Of a stretch of 64,000 nt of DNA, positions 48,235-60,360 are shown piece by piece. The stretch's first letter is position 1, and each line of letters opens with the position of its first letter. Location: assembly GCA_015680685.1 (NCBI GenBank), contig MNCI01016011.1:286825-350824 (forward strand). The letters run 5' to 3'. The DNA comes from Gnetum montanum. Its lineage: Eukaryota; Streptophyta; Gnetopsida; Gnetales; Gnetaceae. Position numbers and translations under genes: made by a program. Below the pieces are notes generated by a model, which searched no databases, was not told the origin of the DNA, and worked only from the letters and a program-made list of their open reading frames with translations.

Positions 48235-49064
48235 TGTAGAGCTTTTGTAGATTTCACAATCTAAGCTCACTCAAATCAAATGACCAAATAAAAATCATAA
48301 TTAAACAAAAAAGAAATTGAAAATCTTTATTCTTGCTTAAGGAAACATAAGTACAAGCACAAAGGAAGCATACAACTCCTAAGGATAGATAGGCAATCCA
48401 ATCAAATCCTCACTCTACACTCAAAGTAAAGCAATCCACTTACAACACTCAATGAGAACTCACAAGTTTTCCAAGGAAGAACTTTCTTCTCACACTCACT
48501 CTACACCTTACACACTCTTTCTTGTTGGAGGCTTTTTCGCTCACCTCACATTTGAAGACCTTTCTTCTCATCTCCCATCCTCAAGCTTAGGCCTTGATGC
48601 CTATTTATAGCCTTTCAAGTAACTCTTTATCTTCCCTTGGCACCCAAAATTCAAATTAATGTTCTCATGGTCTACTTGAAAAGATGTCTTTAGAGTGGAA
48701 ATGTGTCCTTGCTAAGAGTAAATACCTTATAGAGAAGACATCTTTAGCTTGGGAAATACATCTTTCCTAATTGCATAGAAGACATCTTTTGCCCTAGAAA
48801 GGCATCCTGTCTCTGAGAAAGACATCTCTTTGGCTTGATAAGATCTCTTGTCTTAGCAAGTGACATCTTTCAAGTCAGCATAGTTAATCCTAAGATGCCT
48901 ACCTTGAAGCTTGAACTCTCCAAATAAGCTATCATTAATTCCAAAACATCCCAAACACCTCAAGATCATGCTAAAGCACATCCAACTCATGGGAATATGC
49001 CAAACCTCTACAAAAAGACAATCCATTGAGGGTTGACACCTTAGTCTAGGTGATGTCCTCATCA
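48235..49064 (-). repeat. 5' LTR of element L (830 bp)
   Basis: Plus-strand edges are TGTAGAGC and GTCCTCATCA, giving TG..CA on the minus strand, with the PBS adjoining. A minus-strand TATA box, CTATAAATAGG, lies at about 48599-48610. U3 (48660-48860) is full of AGACATCTT words like the solo LTR at 34043-35159, so the two belong to related families. Confidence 0.7.
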
Positions 49065-49099
49065 ATTCAATAAAGACTTCAAAATATTTTTCCCACTAG

Positions 49100-49900
49100 G
49101 TTTTGTGAATATATTAGCATTCATATGAAAAAACTCATGCTTTCAAAAGGAAGAATAATTAATTTGAGAGATAAAATGCTAAATGGAAAATGGTCTAACA
49201 AAGCAGCATCTCTATGCATTTCTGCTTTTCTTGGAGGCTTCCAAAAAAACATTAGAGATGTAAAATCTATTAAGTTAGTAATAAATTCTAGCATTTCCTT
49301 ACTAATAATTACACTAAGTATAATGCTTCTCATTTGAAGGATGCAGGAATAAAGAGCGAATATCAAAAAGAAAATATTTTTCTTTAAAATTGCACCAATC
49401 TTCTTTTTCTTGAGAATACATATTAGGATGAAAACCACCAACTTTATTTAAACAACCTTTAACCATATTAAAATCTCCTTCAATAATCCAAGGAACTTTA
49501 GGCAAAGATAGAAGATATTTTCAAGCCTCCAATTGATCTTTCAAATCAAAGTCTAAAGTCTTCTTTTTCACTATGACAAGTAATCCAAGTATCTCTTTTG
49601 AGATTGTCAAAGTAGACCATCAACTAGAATAGCAACCACTCCTTTATTAACTTCATAAGTAAAAGAAAAAACAATGCATGTTTTTAAAATACATTTACCA
49701 ATAAAGGTAATATCATGCATTGAAATCTTAATCTCTTGCAAGAAAAGAAAATCTAAAAGTAAATACCAGTTTGAAAGATACTCCCTAATAATTTTGCTTA
49801 AGACCTATCAAAAAGGCCTCACATGTTTCATGATAAAATTAACATTGATATATAAAGGAGGAGGCCTCCATCCTTGATTTTTCAAGCTCAACATTTATCT
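49100..49900 (-). pseudogene. LINE (L1-type) endonuclease fragment
   Basis: A minus-strand frame at 49314-49505 encodes 'VPWIIEGDFNMVKGCLNKVGG', the Gly-Asp-Phe-Asn-Met-Val signature of the APE-type endonuclease of plant L1-like elements, followed by 'EDWCNFKEKYFLFDI'. Upstream (49.7-49.8 kb) a second piece reads 'DFLFLQEIKISMHDITFIG', matching the catalytic-Glu segment (LQE-K). Stops and a frame break separate them. No RT domain follows, because sequence to the left is LTR L. A truncated, dead copy. Confidence 0.6.
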
Positions 49901-50440
49901 CACAATCCATGTCACTAATAGGTGAAAAGGCATTTTCTAATGAAAAACATTTAGAAGAGTAGTAGAAGTAGAAAGAGAAGGAAATGTCTTTGGGGTTATT
50001 AAATTGAAACCAATATTTGCAAGCATCTTCTTTTTATGTTGCACTAAGCAAAATTCATCTACATCAAAATCTTCATTGCTAGTCCCTGCTCAAAATTTCT
50101 TTTTTTATAAAGAGTATTATTCTTTAGATATTAAGAGTTTACTAGCATATTTAAATTTAAAAGGATTAGTAAAAAACTAAGAACTTATTGAAGAATATTT
50201 CATTTGTGCCTGATGAAAAATATTGTTTTTTTTTAAATTATGTTTATTTTCCTCATGAACAACTTTGTTATGAAGAATATAACACATTCCAATAACATGC
50301 CCTTCATGACAACAATAGTTGTAGTATCATTGCAAATTAGTATGTAATTTTCTAGGAAAAAAAATGATTATTGACCTTAAGTTCTAATTCTATCTTCCTC
50401 TGCTGTAAATCAATCTTTACAAAATAACATGTGCGCTATG
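49901..50440. other. no recognisable feature
   Basis: AT-rich. It could be more of the LINE ORF1 side on the minus strand, but no motif supports this. Confidence 0.4.
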
Positions 50441-51047
50441 TAACAATCAAAAACGTCGGTGGCTAGAATCACTGAGGGGTCAATGGATGCATAGCCTTAA
50501 CCCCACCTCTATGTGAGGGCCTTACTAAAAATAAAGGTGAAGTGCCCTAAACGGTCTTGTCAATCAAATAGGGACTTTGTCAGTTGCAACTGAGGTGGTG
50601 GATGCAATTGGGGGGTGGCGTGGTTAGTTGAAATGCAAATGCAAGTAATGTGAAATGGTACTAAGTGTCAAAATGATGGTTCGCAGTGCTAAGTGTAGAG
50701 CGTAGCCATAGAATGGGGGCAAGCGTAGCCAAGGGTTTCGAGTGAAACAAGAGCATCAACCCATAGAGGCTACTAACCAAGCATAGTACAGTGTGACAAT
50801 GCATGAAAAAGTGCAAAAAGATGCAAGAAAAATGCAATAAAATGCTAGAAACGGAAGAGAGAAATGGAACACCACCCCAAATGGGAGTGTAGTTAACTCC
50901 AAAAGGGTCTTAGAAGGTACACAATGTATAATAGGTGTAGTGGGAGCATAGTCATGATCTTGGTGGCATTAGGGCATGAAGTTTGGTGCTTGCCATGATG
51001 AACCATGCTTGCCAAGTTGGCCACTGAGGTGTATCGTGTGGTGTTTT

Positions 51048-51177
51048 GTAGGGTTGCAATGGGGTTGTGGTGAACCGTGCAGTGTAGGGCTGAAACGGGG
51101 CCATGGTGTACCATGCAGTGCAGGGTTGCAATAGGATTACTGTGTACTATGCGGTGCAGGGTTGCAATGGGATCGCC
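51048..51177. repeat. 36-bp tandem repeat, about 3.6 copies
   Basis: Copies start at 51048, 51084, 51120 and 51156, with core GTAGGGTTGCAATGGGG and a variable second half ending in CCRTGCAGT. It lies in unit 1 of the larger duplication. Confidence 0.8.
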
Positions 51178-51204
51178 CTACACTGCATGGTACACCATGG
51201 CCCC
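51097..51204. repeat. 29-bp inverted repeat with 50-base spacer
   Basis: The left arm 51097-51125 and right arm 51176-51204 are complementary at 28 of 29 positions, centred on the CCATGGTGTACCATGCA block. They could form a stable hairpin. The right arm begins where the 36-bp array stops. Confidence 0.85.
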
Positions 51205-51933
51205 ATTATGACCTTGTAACGATCAAAAACATTGATGGTTGAAATCATTGAGGGGTCAATGGATGCATAGCCTTAACCCCACCTCTACGTGAGGGCCTTG
51301 CTGGAAATGGAGGTAGAGCATCCTAAATAGTCTTGTCAATTGAATAGGAACTTTACCAACTATAATTAGGGTATTGAGTGCAACCAGGGGTGGCATGGTT
51401 AGCCAAAATTCAAATGCAAACAACGCGAAATGATGCTAAGTGTCAAAGTGGTGTTTCACAGTGCTAAGTGTAGAGGGGCGAGCGTAGCCAAGGGTTTTGA
51501 CCAAAACGAGGGTGTCAACTAGCGAAGACTACCACTCAAGCATAGTACAGTATGACAACACATAAAAAAGTGTAAAAAAATGCAAGAAAATGCTAGAAAC
51601 ATGAGAGAGAAATGGAATACCACCTCAAATGGGAGTGTAGTTAACTCCAAAATGGTCTTAGAAGGTACATAGTGTACAACAAGCATAGTGGGAGCATAGT
51701 CTCAGTTTTAGTGGTGTTAGGCCATTAAGTTTAGTGCTCGTTGTGATGAATTATGCTTGCCGAGTTGGCCATCGTGGTGTATCATGGGCTGTGGTGTCCT
51801 ACAAGGCTACAATGGGGCTGTGATGAATTATAGAACACAATTTTGCCTCTCTATTGATGCCTCTAGGTCTTGTTTGCCCAAAGATGCTCAATGCCAAATG
51901 CCAAATGCCAAGTGCTAAAAATGCTCATGTCCA

Positions 51934-52120
51934 AGGAATGCCAAGCACTTGGGAATGCCAACTGTTTGAGAATGCCAACCACCTGTGAATGCCAACCATT
52001 TGAGAACACCAACCACCTAGGAATGCCAACCATCTGGGAATGCCAAACTCCTGGGAATGTCAACTACCTGAGAATGCCAACCGCTTGGGAATGCCAATAG
52101 CCTGGGAATGCCAACCGTTA
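51934..52120. repeat. 17-bp minisatellite, 11 copies
   Basis: The unit is GGGAATGCCAACCACCT with variants, in strict 17-base register from 51934 to 52120. Shorter ATGCCAA words precede it (51888-51915). It lies just downstream, in minus sense, of a TATA-like sequence at 52138-52150. Confidence 0.92.
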
Positions 52121-54229
52121 AAATGTTGGGGGTCCAAGGGTATTTATAGGACTAGGGTTAGTACAAAATGCAGATCGGGTGCCATGTGGTAGTGTGGTAG
52201 GTGGGACTACGAGCAAAATTTAGAAAATTTTCTAAGTTCGAAGGTGACCAGAAGAGTTTGAAAATTTTCTAACTTTGGTTGCTACACTCAACACTTAGAA
52301 AAATTTGGGCAAAGTGCCACTGTTTTGACACTTAGCCAAATTTGTAGTCAAGATGCCAAGACTTGAAATTTTGTGATGTTTCAATGGCCCCTCTTTGTTG
52401 ACGTCTGGAGGAGTGGCTTGAGAGACATCGACAAAGAATTGCAAAACACCACAACAGACATAGCACCAACATCACTTGTCAATACAAGATCAGGTGTCAT
52501 TCTACCATGTTCAAGAGTGCTATGGATAAGGGTATATTAGGGCAAAGTGTGTAGGCAATGTGCTAGGGAGATGAAATGCAAGTAGAGGAAATAAAATGCA
52601 AATAGTGTATCTGATGCACGATGCGAAGTTAGCATGGCTGATGATGACCATGGCATGAAGTGGCTTGCCCCTGAAACATTGACCTCTCATTGTAGTGCTT
52701 ATGAGAAAGTCAAAGTTGATCCAAGGCTGGGCCAGTTACAAAGTTGCAATGTTGTCAATTTGCTTGGGGATGTGTTTTTTCCCTTTTTTTTTCATATTTT
52801 ACTCTTTTTTTGAGTTTTTTTTTCTTTCTATTTTTTATCTTTTTTATCATTTTCTTTTTTGCTTTGCTGTGAGGCAAACCTTCATTGGGTTTAGTGTACT
52901 ATTGAATGTTAGCTGCAAGTTGGCCATTGAGTAGATGGACTTGGTTTTGATGTGACCACATCGCATCTATAGGATAGGTGTTTTCTCCCAGGGATGAGTT
53001 GCATTACATCCACTTAGGCTTTAACTAGATAATAGAGGCTTCCCATAGGATGAGTTGTGTTGCTTTTTCCATGGGTTCTATGATTGATGTGAAGAGAATG
53101 CCATATGTGTAATAATGCATATGCATTAGAGGTATTTGCATGCAAGGGAGTGTGAGGGAAAGCGAGGGTATTGAAATGTAGGGGCATGAATAAGCTATAG
53201 TGTGGGGACATGCACAAGCTATAATGGGATGAGAAGGAATGTGCACTCTTGAGAGGCTTACCTAGCCCAACCATGCACATTGGAGAGATGTGGTGACTTA
53301 CTGCTATGATGAGATGCATCTTTGCACGATCACCTTTGAGGCTTTGTCTTGCAAACACAACTCTGAGAAGATAAGAAAACCACAAAATGTAAAATGCAAG
53401 TGCAAACGCTAAATGTGAAGATGCTGCAAGTGCTAGATGTGAAGATGTTGGAAATTCATCAAATGCTACACTAATTGCAAATGCTTAGTAAGCTAGTGAA
53501 AGTGCTAGGGCGATGATGCTACAAGTCCTCCAAAGACTACAGTGATGGTAGGTGCTCCAAAAGATCAATAGAATGGTGGGAGGCGATGATGTTGTGAGTG
53601 CCCTAAGGGTTTTAGCAATGGTAGGTGCTCCAACATATCAGCAACATGTTAGTTTAAAGTCCTAGCAGATCATGAACCCAGTTTAAGATCTTGGTAGATC
53701 GTGATGTGCTAGTTTATAGTCCTAGTAGATTGCTAGGTGCCAGTTTACTATCGTAATGAATGGTGGATGTTGTGCCAATTTAACGTAATGACCCAAGGAC
53801 AATCTATGCTATTTTATAGTCATAGTGGACTGCTACAGCAGTTTATAGTCATAGCAGATTGTTTGTGCCAGGTTTTTGTGTCAGGGTGGATGAGTGCTTA
53901 CCTTGCTTGTGTGAGGTGTGATGTTGCATGCGTAGTCATGCTGTGTGCCTGCAAGATCCTACAAAAATCAATTAGAAAAACAACATCAAGCAACACTTGT
54001 TGTAAATAGAGTTAAAATGCATGAATGAAAGGAAAGTAATGCAAAAAGTGATAGTTTTAGGCCATTCTGGGCTATGGGCTAGTTTGAGGCCTTTTGGGCC
54101 ATGTGTTTTTATAGTTTTATGTTTTTTTATTTTTATGTGTTTTTGATGTTTTTCAAATGCAATGTGTAAGCTAAGTGCATGGATGCGTAAACAAAGCAAA
54201 AAACATTTGAACAAAATGAAATGCGTGAT
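52121..54229 (-). other. probable untranslated or LTR sequence of element E
   Basis: The minus strand of 52138-52150 reads CCTATAAATACCC, the form of LTR promoters elsewhere in this window, so 50.4-52.4 kb may be a minus-strand LTR. 53580-53880 holds degenerate repeats of 'AGTTTATAGTCNTAGCAGATTG'. No pol motifs are present. Boundaries could not be set. Confidence 0.35.
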
Positions 54230-55044
54230 CTAAACAAGCATGCAAAATATAAATGTGTAGGCTAGTGCAATGTAAATGAAAGTAAAAAATGTATGAAAAG
54301 TGGAGGAAAAGGGTAGGTAGGCACCTAGTGCATTTTTGGCCAAGGAAGTGCCCTGATCGGGAAGTTGTTTCCTAATTTGGTTTAGATTAGGGAATGTGCA
54401 GGGCCTAGTGTCCTCTGGGAGGTTGTTGGCTTCAACCACTTGTTTGGGTGTGTTAGCCTTATGTGTTGCATTGGTTGTCACAAATGCATAACCAAGAAAC
54501 TTTACCTCTGACACTTGCTCCATGTCTATGTTATGCATAGCTAGAGAGGGGGCATTATCACTATGGATGATAACTTGACCATCTTCGTATGGAAGGTGGA
54601 CTTCCTGGTGGATGGGAGAGGAGATGACCCATAGTTGAGCTAGCCAAGGCCTACCTAGGATCAAGTTGAAGCCTAGCATCTCCTCTATGATAGTGAAATC
54701 TATGTTGGTGGGGAATTGCTCTCTTGCCACAAAGGCTAAGTTGATTGTACCCTTGGCGGTGATGCATAATTCATTGAATGATTTTAGACACATGGTTTTG
54801 GTTGGCTTGTTCTCGTTTGCCAGGCCTAACTTGTCAATGATAGAGTATAGGACTTTATTTGTTGTTGCATCATCATTGACATGCACTTTGCACATTGTGC
54901 ACTATCCAAAATGTATGCTAATGAATAGTGGAGCTATAGTGACCTCTCCTCATTTGAGGTTGACCTTGACTACATCGTCATAAAATGCTAGGGATGTTGA
55001 ACTTGATTCCTATGGTGTAGAAGGTAACATTGCTACATAGATGG
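54230..55044 (-). pseudogene. retroelement protease region (element E), cut by element B
   Basis: An open 221-codon frame (54895-54230) has the retropepsin pattern 'VNDDATTNKVLYSIIDKLGL', 'FNLILGRPWL' and the strands between; the same frame extends upstream with two stops to 55044. In related Ty3 (Tat-like) proteases the active site is Asp-Gly/Ser at the 'VDDATT' place; here the residues are Asn-Asp-Asp-Ala, so activity is doubtful. The C-terminal 60 residues are hydrophobic and probably read into untranslated DNA. It is a family distinct from A-D. Confidence 0.6.
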
Positions 55045-55857
55045 TGATGTCGAGACTGCGATATCGAATCCACGATATCGGAGCCTTCCAAGCAATATTG
55101 GGCATCCAATATTGGGACCTGCCTCGTTGCCTATAAATAAGAGGTAGGTGCACTTGGTTTTGGCAATTAGTCTTAGTCCCTTACCCAAACTCTTGCCTTT
55201 TTCCCTTTCCAGAGATAGAATTATTTTTGAGTGCCCGTAGTAGGAGTTATAAAGTGAACATATCTTTATTCAAGCATTGTGTACCTGAGCACACCTTGTG
55301 TACGGCAATAAAGACAAACTTTGTGATAAACCTTGCAGCATTTGGAATAGCTTAATTAATGTTATTTGCAATAATTAATGCTTTCCTTAGTTAATTAATG
55401 TTCTTTCTCTTACCTTGTTAATCTCTCCTAAGTAAGCACACTTAGTATGACCACTTCAAGCATGCGTGGAACACTTGATAACCCAGTAACGATTAGTGTT
55501 TGGTAATCCCAGTAGTGTGACACTAGTTCAGGATGTGTACGGTAAGTGGGAACGGATGCTGGTGTTAGGACTAGTTAGAGCGTAGCCAATTATTTAAGTT
55601 ATGTTAGTTACTGAATTAGTTTACTTCTTGCTTTGTAGCACTAAGAAATAAAAATATAAAAGCCATAAAAATCATATACCTCAAGTTTACTTAACCATAC
55701 AATCGTGTCATAGAAGTACGCTTGAGAAGATAATCATTGACTAACCCGTACTTGTTTCACAAAAGCACATAAGCACTTAGTCCTTGGAATTTGATTGGAT
55801 CGTGCATGTATGCCTGTATTTGTATGGTTGAGCATAGGGATACATCACTGCTCATCG
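55045..55857 (+). repeat. 5' LTR of element B (813 bp)
   Basis: Starts TGATGTCGAGAC and ends CTGCTCATCG (the final A changed to G), followed at once by the PBS. The GATATC/CAATATTG array is at 55058-55115, CTATAAATA is at 55131-55139, and AATAAAGA at about 55306 is a probable poly(A) signal. It interrupts the protease of element E. Confidence 0.85.
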
Positions 55858-55877
55858 TTGGCGCCATTGCGGGGGAC
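55858..55877 (+). other. primer-binding site of element B, tRNA-Asp type
   Basis: TTGGCGCCATTGCGGGGGAC is the best preserved example in the window of the primer site for plant tRNA-Asp, with about two changes. Confidence 0.8.
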
Positions 55878-55996
55878 CTTGTTGTTTGTGCGCTAATTAG
55901 AACTTAGGAAATCTTTCTCATTGTTGTAACGAACCCTTAAGGTTGGTTATCTTACAATTATTAAAAAGAATAATATTGCACATTGAATAGACAATC

Positions 55997-57960
55997 ATGT
56001 CTCCTTCTTCTTACAAAAGTGCTTTATTGCCTAGGTTTGATACAAGAAACAATCGGAGGCATAGTACACATGATGATGATCTGCCAGTACCCCAATAGTT
56101 CTGTGTGGTATATGTTCATCCCGATGAATATGTACCAAAATTTACCTTTATCCTCCATCAGGATGAACAATTGCATTGGCGAGATTTAGAAGGTAACATA
56201 GTGTTACCTCCCAATCGCTTAGTCCTAAGCATGCTTCTTCATGCTCTCACACAAATTGGCATGCAACATTTACAAGCAGAACACGTTGTGCATGAACATG
56301 ACTTGAGAGAGTATCGACCCATGGAGGCACAACGTTAAAGGGACCTATAATAGGAGAGACATCACAAGTCTATGAAGGTTAAGTGATCTTAGGATGTCCC
56401 ACACGTCTTAAGTGAAAATGAGGGTGGTGAACCTGCCTTGGGAGGTTTCCCATGAAACGATGTTCCTCTCGTTGACTTTGGTCAAGGGGTTGTGTATCAG
56501 AACCTTTGCTCAACCATCCATAATCTAGGTTTTGATACCAATGGATACAAAGGGTTTGAAGAAGGAACACAAATGCATAATAAAGATAGACATTCTGATC
56601 ATAATTGTGAGCGAGGCCACGACCACTGAAGAGAAGGTAGCAGACATCATCATGATGACGGTCCTCCTTCTTCTTCACCTTCATCATCTCCTTCATCCTC
56701 TCCTTTAGGATCTAGATGCAGTCATAAGGGAAAAGACCTTGAGGATAATAGTATGCGAAATGGAGGTCATAGACGAAACAGTCGAGAAAGGGGACGAGGG
56801 CATTCTAGAGAAACTCATCATGAAAGGAGGGAAATTAGGGAACCACATAGGCATCATAGATGCCAAAGATAGTACGATCATGATGAACCCCTACTTGCCA
56901 CCTAAAGTATGCTAGACATAACTGAGGTTGTTAGAGTTCCAACAAGGCACCAAAAAGATAGTAGGATCATGAGATTAGACATGAACAATATCCCATGATT
57001 TGAAGGGGGATACAACGTTGATCCTCAAAATCATCTACAAGCATTTTATGATGCATGTGACTTACAAAACATAGAAAATGAATGAAAAAAATTTAAGCTA
57101 TTTCCATAGACATTAATCAAGGAACCAAAAAGCTGGTACCAGTCCTTAGAACCGGAATCCATTCACAGGTGGAGTACCATGTTAGAACTATTTAACGATA
57201 TGTATCAGACATACTCCTAAGTGTCCAACTCGCATAAGCAAATCCAAGGATGAAAACAAGGTGGGCATGAACCCTTGGATGTTGCCATGGGCCAATATTA
57301 TGCACTGTTACATTGTTTCCCAGGCCATGGTTACTCATAGAGGGAACAACTATGCCATCTTGCAGATGGGCTTAGGCATGAAACTCGAAGAACCCTTGGG
57401 ACCTATGCCCAAGGAAGACTATTTGAGCGTAGGGCCCATCAAGTATAAAGATTATTGGAGCAAGTTTCTAAAGAAGAAGGTGATTAAAGAGAGTGTAGAG
57501 GAATATAACAGAGATCCTTCCCTCCGAAAGAAGGGAGTTAGATTTTATGAGGATGAAGAAGAGTCATCACTTGAAGAGATGGTGAATAGAAAAAATTTGC
57601 CCATTCAAAAACTTGCATCAGAAGTATCAGAAAAGGGGACCAAATGTTGGACTCCCTAGATAGTAGATTTTAAACCATTCTCAAAATAGTAGAGGAGTCT
57701 AGAGAGCAAGGTAGTGAATGGGAAAAGAGAAAAAAGAGAGAACTAGAATATGCATGCAACAAGGGTAAGGGCAAAGTTGCCATCATCAAAGAGGTTGTGG
57801 TTTTAGATATAGAAAATGATGGTGGATGTGAGATATGCCAATACAACCATCCTAAGCGATGTTGCCCTGTAATCTCACATCTGCAGGAGTTTGGGGTGTA
57901 TGCACTCAGCCCACCATTGAATAGAAGGAAAACACCCCAAAGGTTACCTTATCCTTAAGG
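55997..57960 (+). pseudogene. gag of element B
   Basis: The ATG at 55997 starts MSPSSYKSALL. Codon 34 is TAG (56096-56098), matching a TAG in element A. The frame continues with 'YVHPDEYVPKFTFILHQDEQ' and 'GNIVLPPNRL', then a decayed Arg/His/Ser-rich linker and the capsid core ('LQAFYDA', 'WYQSLEPESIHRW', 'KQIQG') near 57.0-57.25 kb. An acidic domain with one open frame (57261-57659) follows, then the knuckle CEICQYNHPKRC (57827-57862), C-x2-C-x3-H-x3-C. It would form virus-like particles; broken by stops and frame changes. Confidence 0.75.
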
Positions 57961-58559
57961 CAACCCAAAACAGTTCCATCAACCCTTGACATATTATCTA
58001 AGTGGAACTCCACCACAACTAGTTGAGCAGTATCAATAGTGGCAATACCCACAATCATGGGGAATGCCACCACCATGACAATAGTATCCTTATTGTCAAC
58101 CTGACCCATATGGATATTACATGTAGCAACTGATCTCTCCACATGACTCCATTGGTCACGTCACTCCTCAGCCTCACTACCAAGCCTGTGAGTACTATAG
58201 AAATCCTTCTCCTAAGGGTGATGTTCCACAAAAATACTATCCTTCTCATCTAGTTGCATCTCTTCCACCCATATCTCCATTACCACCTACTCCAGCTATG
58301 TAGGGTGAGCTCCTTGCCCAGCTATAGCAACGTAACGCTATAAGGGTTGTTAACTCTCCATATACTATTGGTTTTAACAATTGCATGAAGAAAAGACCTT
58401 TCTTAAAAATCAACAATCCAACTAAGTTCTTGCAATCACAAGTGGCTAATTCTTCAAACGCCTCACCATCTTCCTTCAACCCAAAAACTACACTCAACAC
58501 ACATGGTCATGTTGAATCACACTGTCACTAATTAATTAAAGGCTAGCCATCTCTCTAGG

Positions 58560-59260
58560 AAATTCTCTAATCCTAGGAGTTCTCTTATATATCTACAAAT
58601 CATAGGACATGAACTGTGCAAGGCTCTTTTAGATTCATGTTTTGGTGTTAACTTAATCTCCCAAGAAATGTATAAGGCCTAGAACTTGCCTCCACTAAAA
58701 AAGAGTAATATTCGTCTAGAGCTGGTTGACCAATCCATCATTGTCCCATTAGGACTAGTGGAGGACATTGTTACCACTATTTGTGGATGGTCGTATCTAG
58801 TTGATTTCCTAGTGATTCAGGTCAACAACAGTAAGGGGGACTTCGAAATCATAATGGGAAGAGCATGGCTAAGCACAACTGACACATGCCTAGGAATCCA
58901 TGATCTTTCCCTAGAAATATCTAAGGAAAATATGTTTGGAAAGATCAAGAAGAAGAAAGTTCCATGCATTGCATACAGTGACACAAGGTGCAATTACGTG
59001 CAGAAGTCCTAGTTCGTACAACATTTAACATTGCTTGCATGCAACTAGTGTGCACAAGTAGCCAACATACAAAGATGTCTGTATGCGGTAGCCACAAGAC
59101 AGGAAGGCACCTAGTGGCTGATAGCTGACCAAGAGAGAAACTCAATTATATGCATGAAACCAACTAAGGGGTTGACTTGCACTTACATCAATAGCATAGA
59201 TACATTAGAGTAAGTCCATTACCAACTTCCAAGCCCTAACATTGGAAATATCAATTAGGG
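58560..59260 (+). pseudogene. protease region of element B
   Basis: Carries 'ALLDSCFGVNLIS', where retropepsins have Asp-Ser/Thr-Gly; the Gly is Cys here (GGT to TGT). Then 'NIRLELVDQSI' and 'EIIMGRAWL' follow in an open stretch at 58686-59012. Stops lie before and after. It is followed by a linker to RT that in element A is fused to integrase. Confidence 0.7.
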
Positions 59261-59264
59261 GAAG

Positions 59265-60360
59265 TTGGAAATCCTTGATAAGTTTAAATTGGAGCCCCTT
59301 GAGTTAAAACCATTGCCCATCGATATGAAATACACGTTTCTCAAGAACGAAAAATCAATAATCATTAACATGAAGCTAGCTCCTCGACAAAAGGAAAGAC
59401 TGCTGGAAATGATAAAAAAATGGTCGAAAGCCTTTGCTTGGTCTTATCTCGAATTAACTAGAATAGACCCTAGGATATGCCAACATAGAATTTACACTAA
59501 CCCCTCCATGAGGCCTCAACAACAACTGTAGAGGTGATTGAACCCAAAGCTTAAGCAAGTGGTTAAGAAAGAAATTGAATAGCTTCTAAAAGCTAGATTC
59601 ATTTACCCCATTGTTGATAGTGAATGGGTCAGTTCCTTAGTCATTGTGCCTAAGAAGGGAGGTAAATGGAGGATGTGTATAGACTTTAGGCTACTAAACA
59701 TGACAAAATTTAAAGACCACTTTCCATTGCCATTCATTGACCAAGTCTTAGACACCATTGCAGGGCATCACTACTATAGTTTTCTAGATAGGTATAGTGG
59801 GTACAACTAGATTCAAATAGCCCCAGAAGACCAAGCCAAGACTACATTCACAAGTCCTTGGGGAAAATTTGCATACAAATAGATGTTTTTTGGCTTGTGC
59901 AATGCTCCTGCAACATTTCAACGATTAGTTCTAAGCATATTCCAACAACACATAGGACATGGTATGGAGGTCTTCATGGATGACTTCTCCACCTACGGAG
60001 TGAACTTTGATCAAGCTTTGAACTAGTTAGAGCAAGTATTAAAATGATATGTAGAAACCAATTTAAGGCTCAATTGGCAAAAAAGCCATTTAATGGTCCA
60101 AGAAGGCACCATATTAGGGCATAATATTTCACAAACAGGGATAGAGGTAGACCATGAAAAGATCAAATTTATCCAAGGAATTACCCATCAACTTGAAACT
60201 ATAAAAGATATTTGGTCATTTCTTGGACACACTAGCTATTATAGAAGATTCATTGAGAACTTTTCAAAGGTTGCAAAACTGTTGGTGGAACTAACGAAAA
60301 AGGATGTACCTTTCGAATGGACCAAGAAATGCAAACTAGCTTTCCAAACTTTAAAATAGA
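59265..60360 (+). pseudogene. reverse transcriptase of element B
   Basis: One frame holds all RT blocks: 'WVSSLVIVPKKGGKWRMCID', 'DHFPLPFIDQVLD', 'FLDRYSGYN', 'FFGLCNAPATFQR', the catalytic 'VFMDDFSTYG' (Phe-Met-Asp-Asp at 59973-59984), and 'FLGHTSYYRRFIENFSKVA'. The catalytic Asp pair is intact. Stops in frame at 59529, 59535, 59580, 59808, 59880, 60024, 60045 and 60357 are all TAG or TGA. The F/Y-M-D-D-F form and lack of frameshift fit the Athila/Tat lineage of Ty3. Confidence 0.85.

Larger units (their letters stand above)
50441..51860. repeat. tandem duplication of a unit of about 776 bp
   Basis: Unit 1 starts at 50441 (TAACAATCAAAAACGTC) and unit 2 at 51217 (TAACGATCAAAAACATT). They remain alignable to about 51850 through shared blocks such as GAGGGGTCAATGGATGCATAG and GGGAGTGTAGTTAACTCCAAAA. 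Unit 2 is more diverged and lacks part of the 36-bp array. Divergence points to an old duplication. Confidence 0.75.

Noticed and set aside
53014-53385. 123-codon minus-strand frame rich in His/Ser
   Set aside because: No motif, lies in repetitive non-coding sequence of element E, with no homologous frame in related copies.
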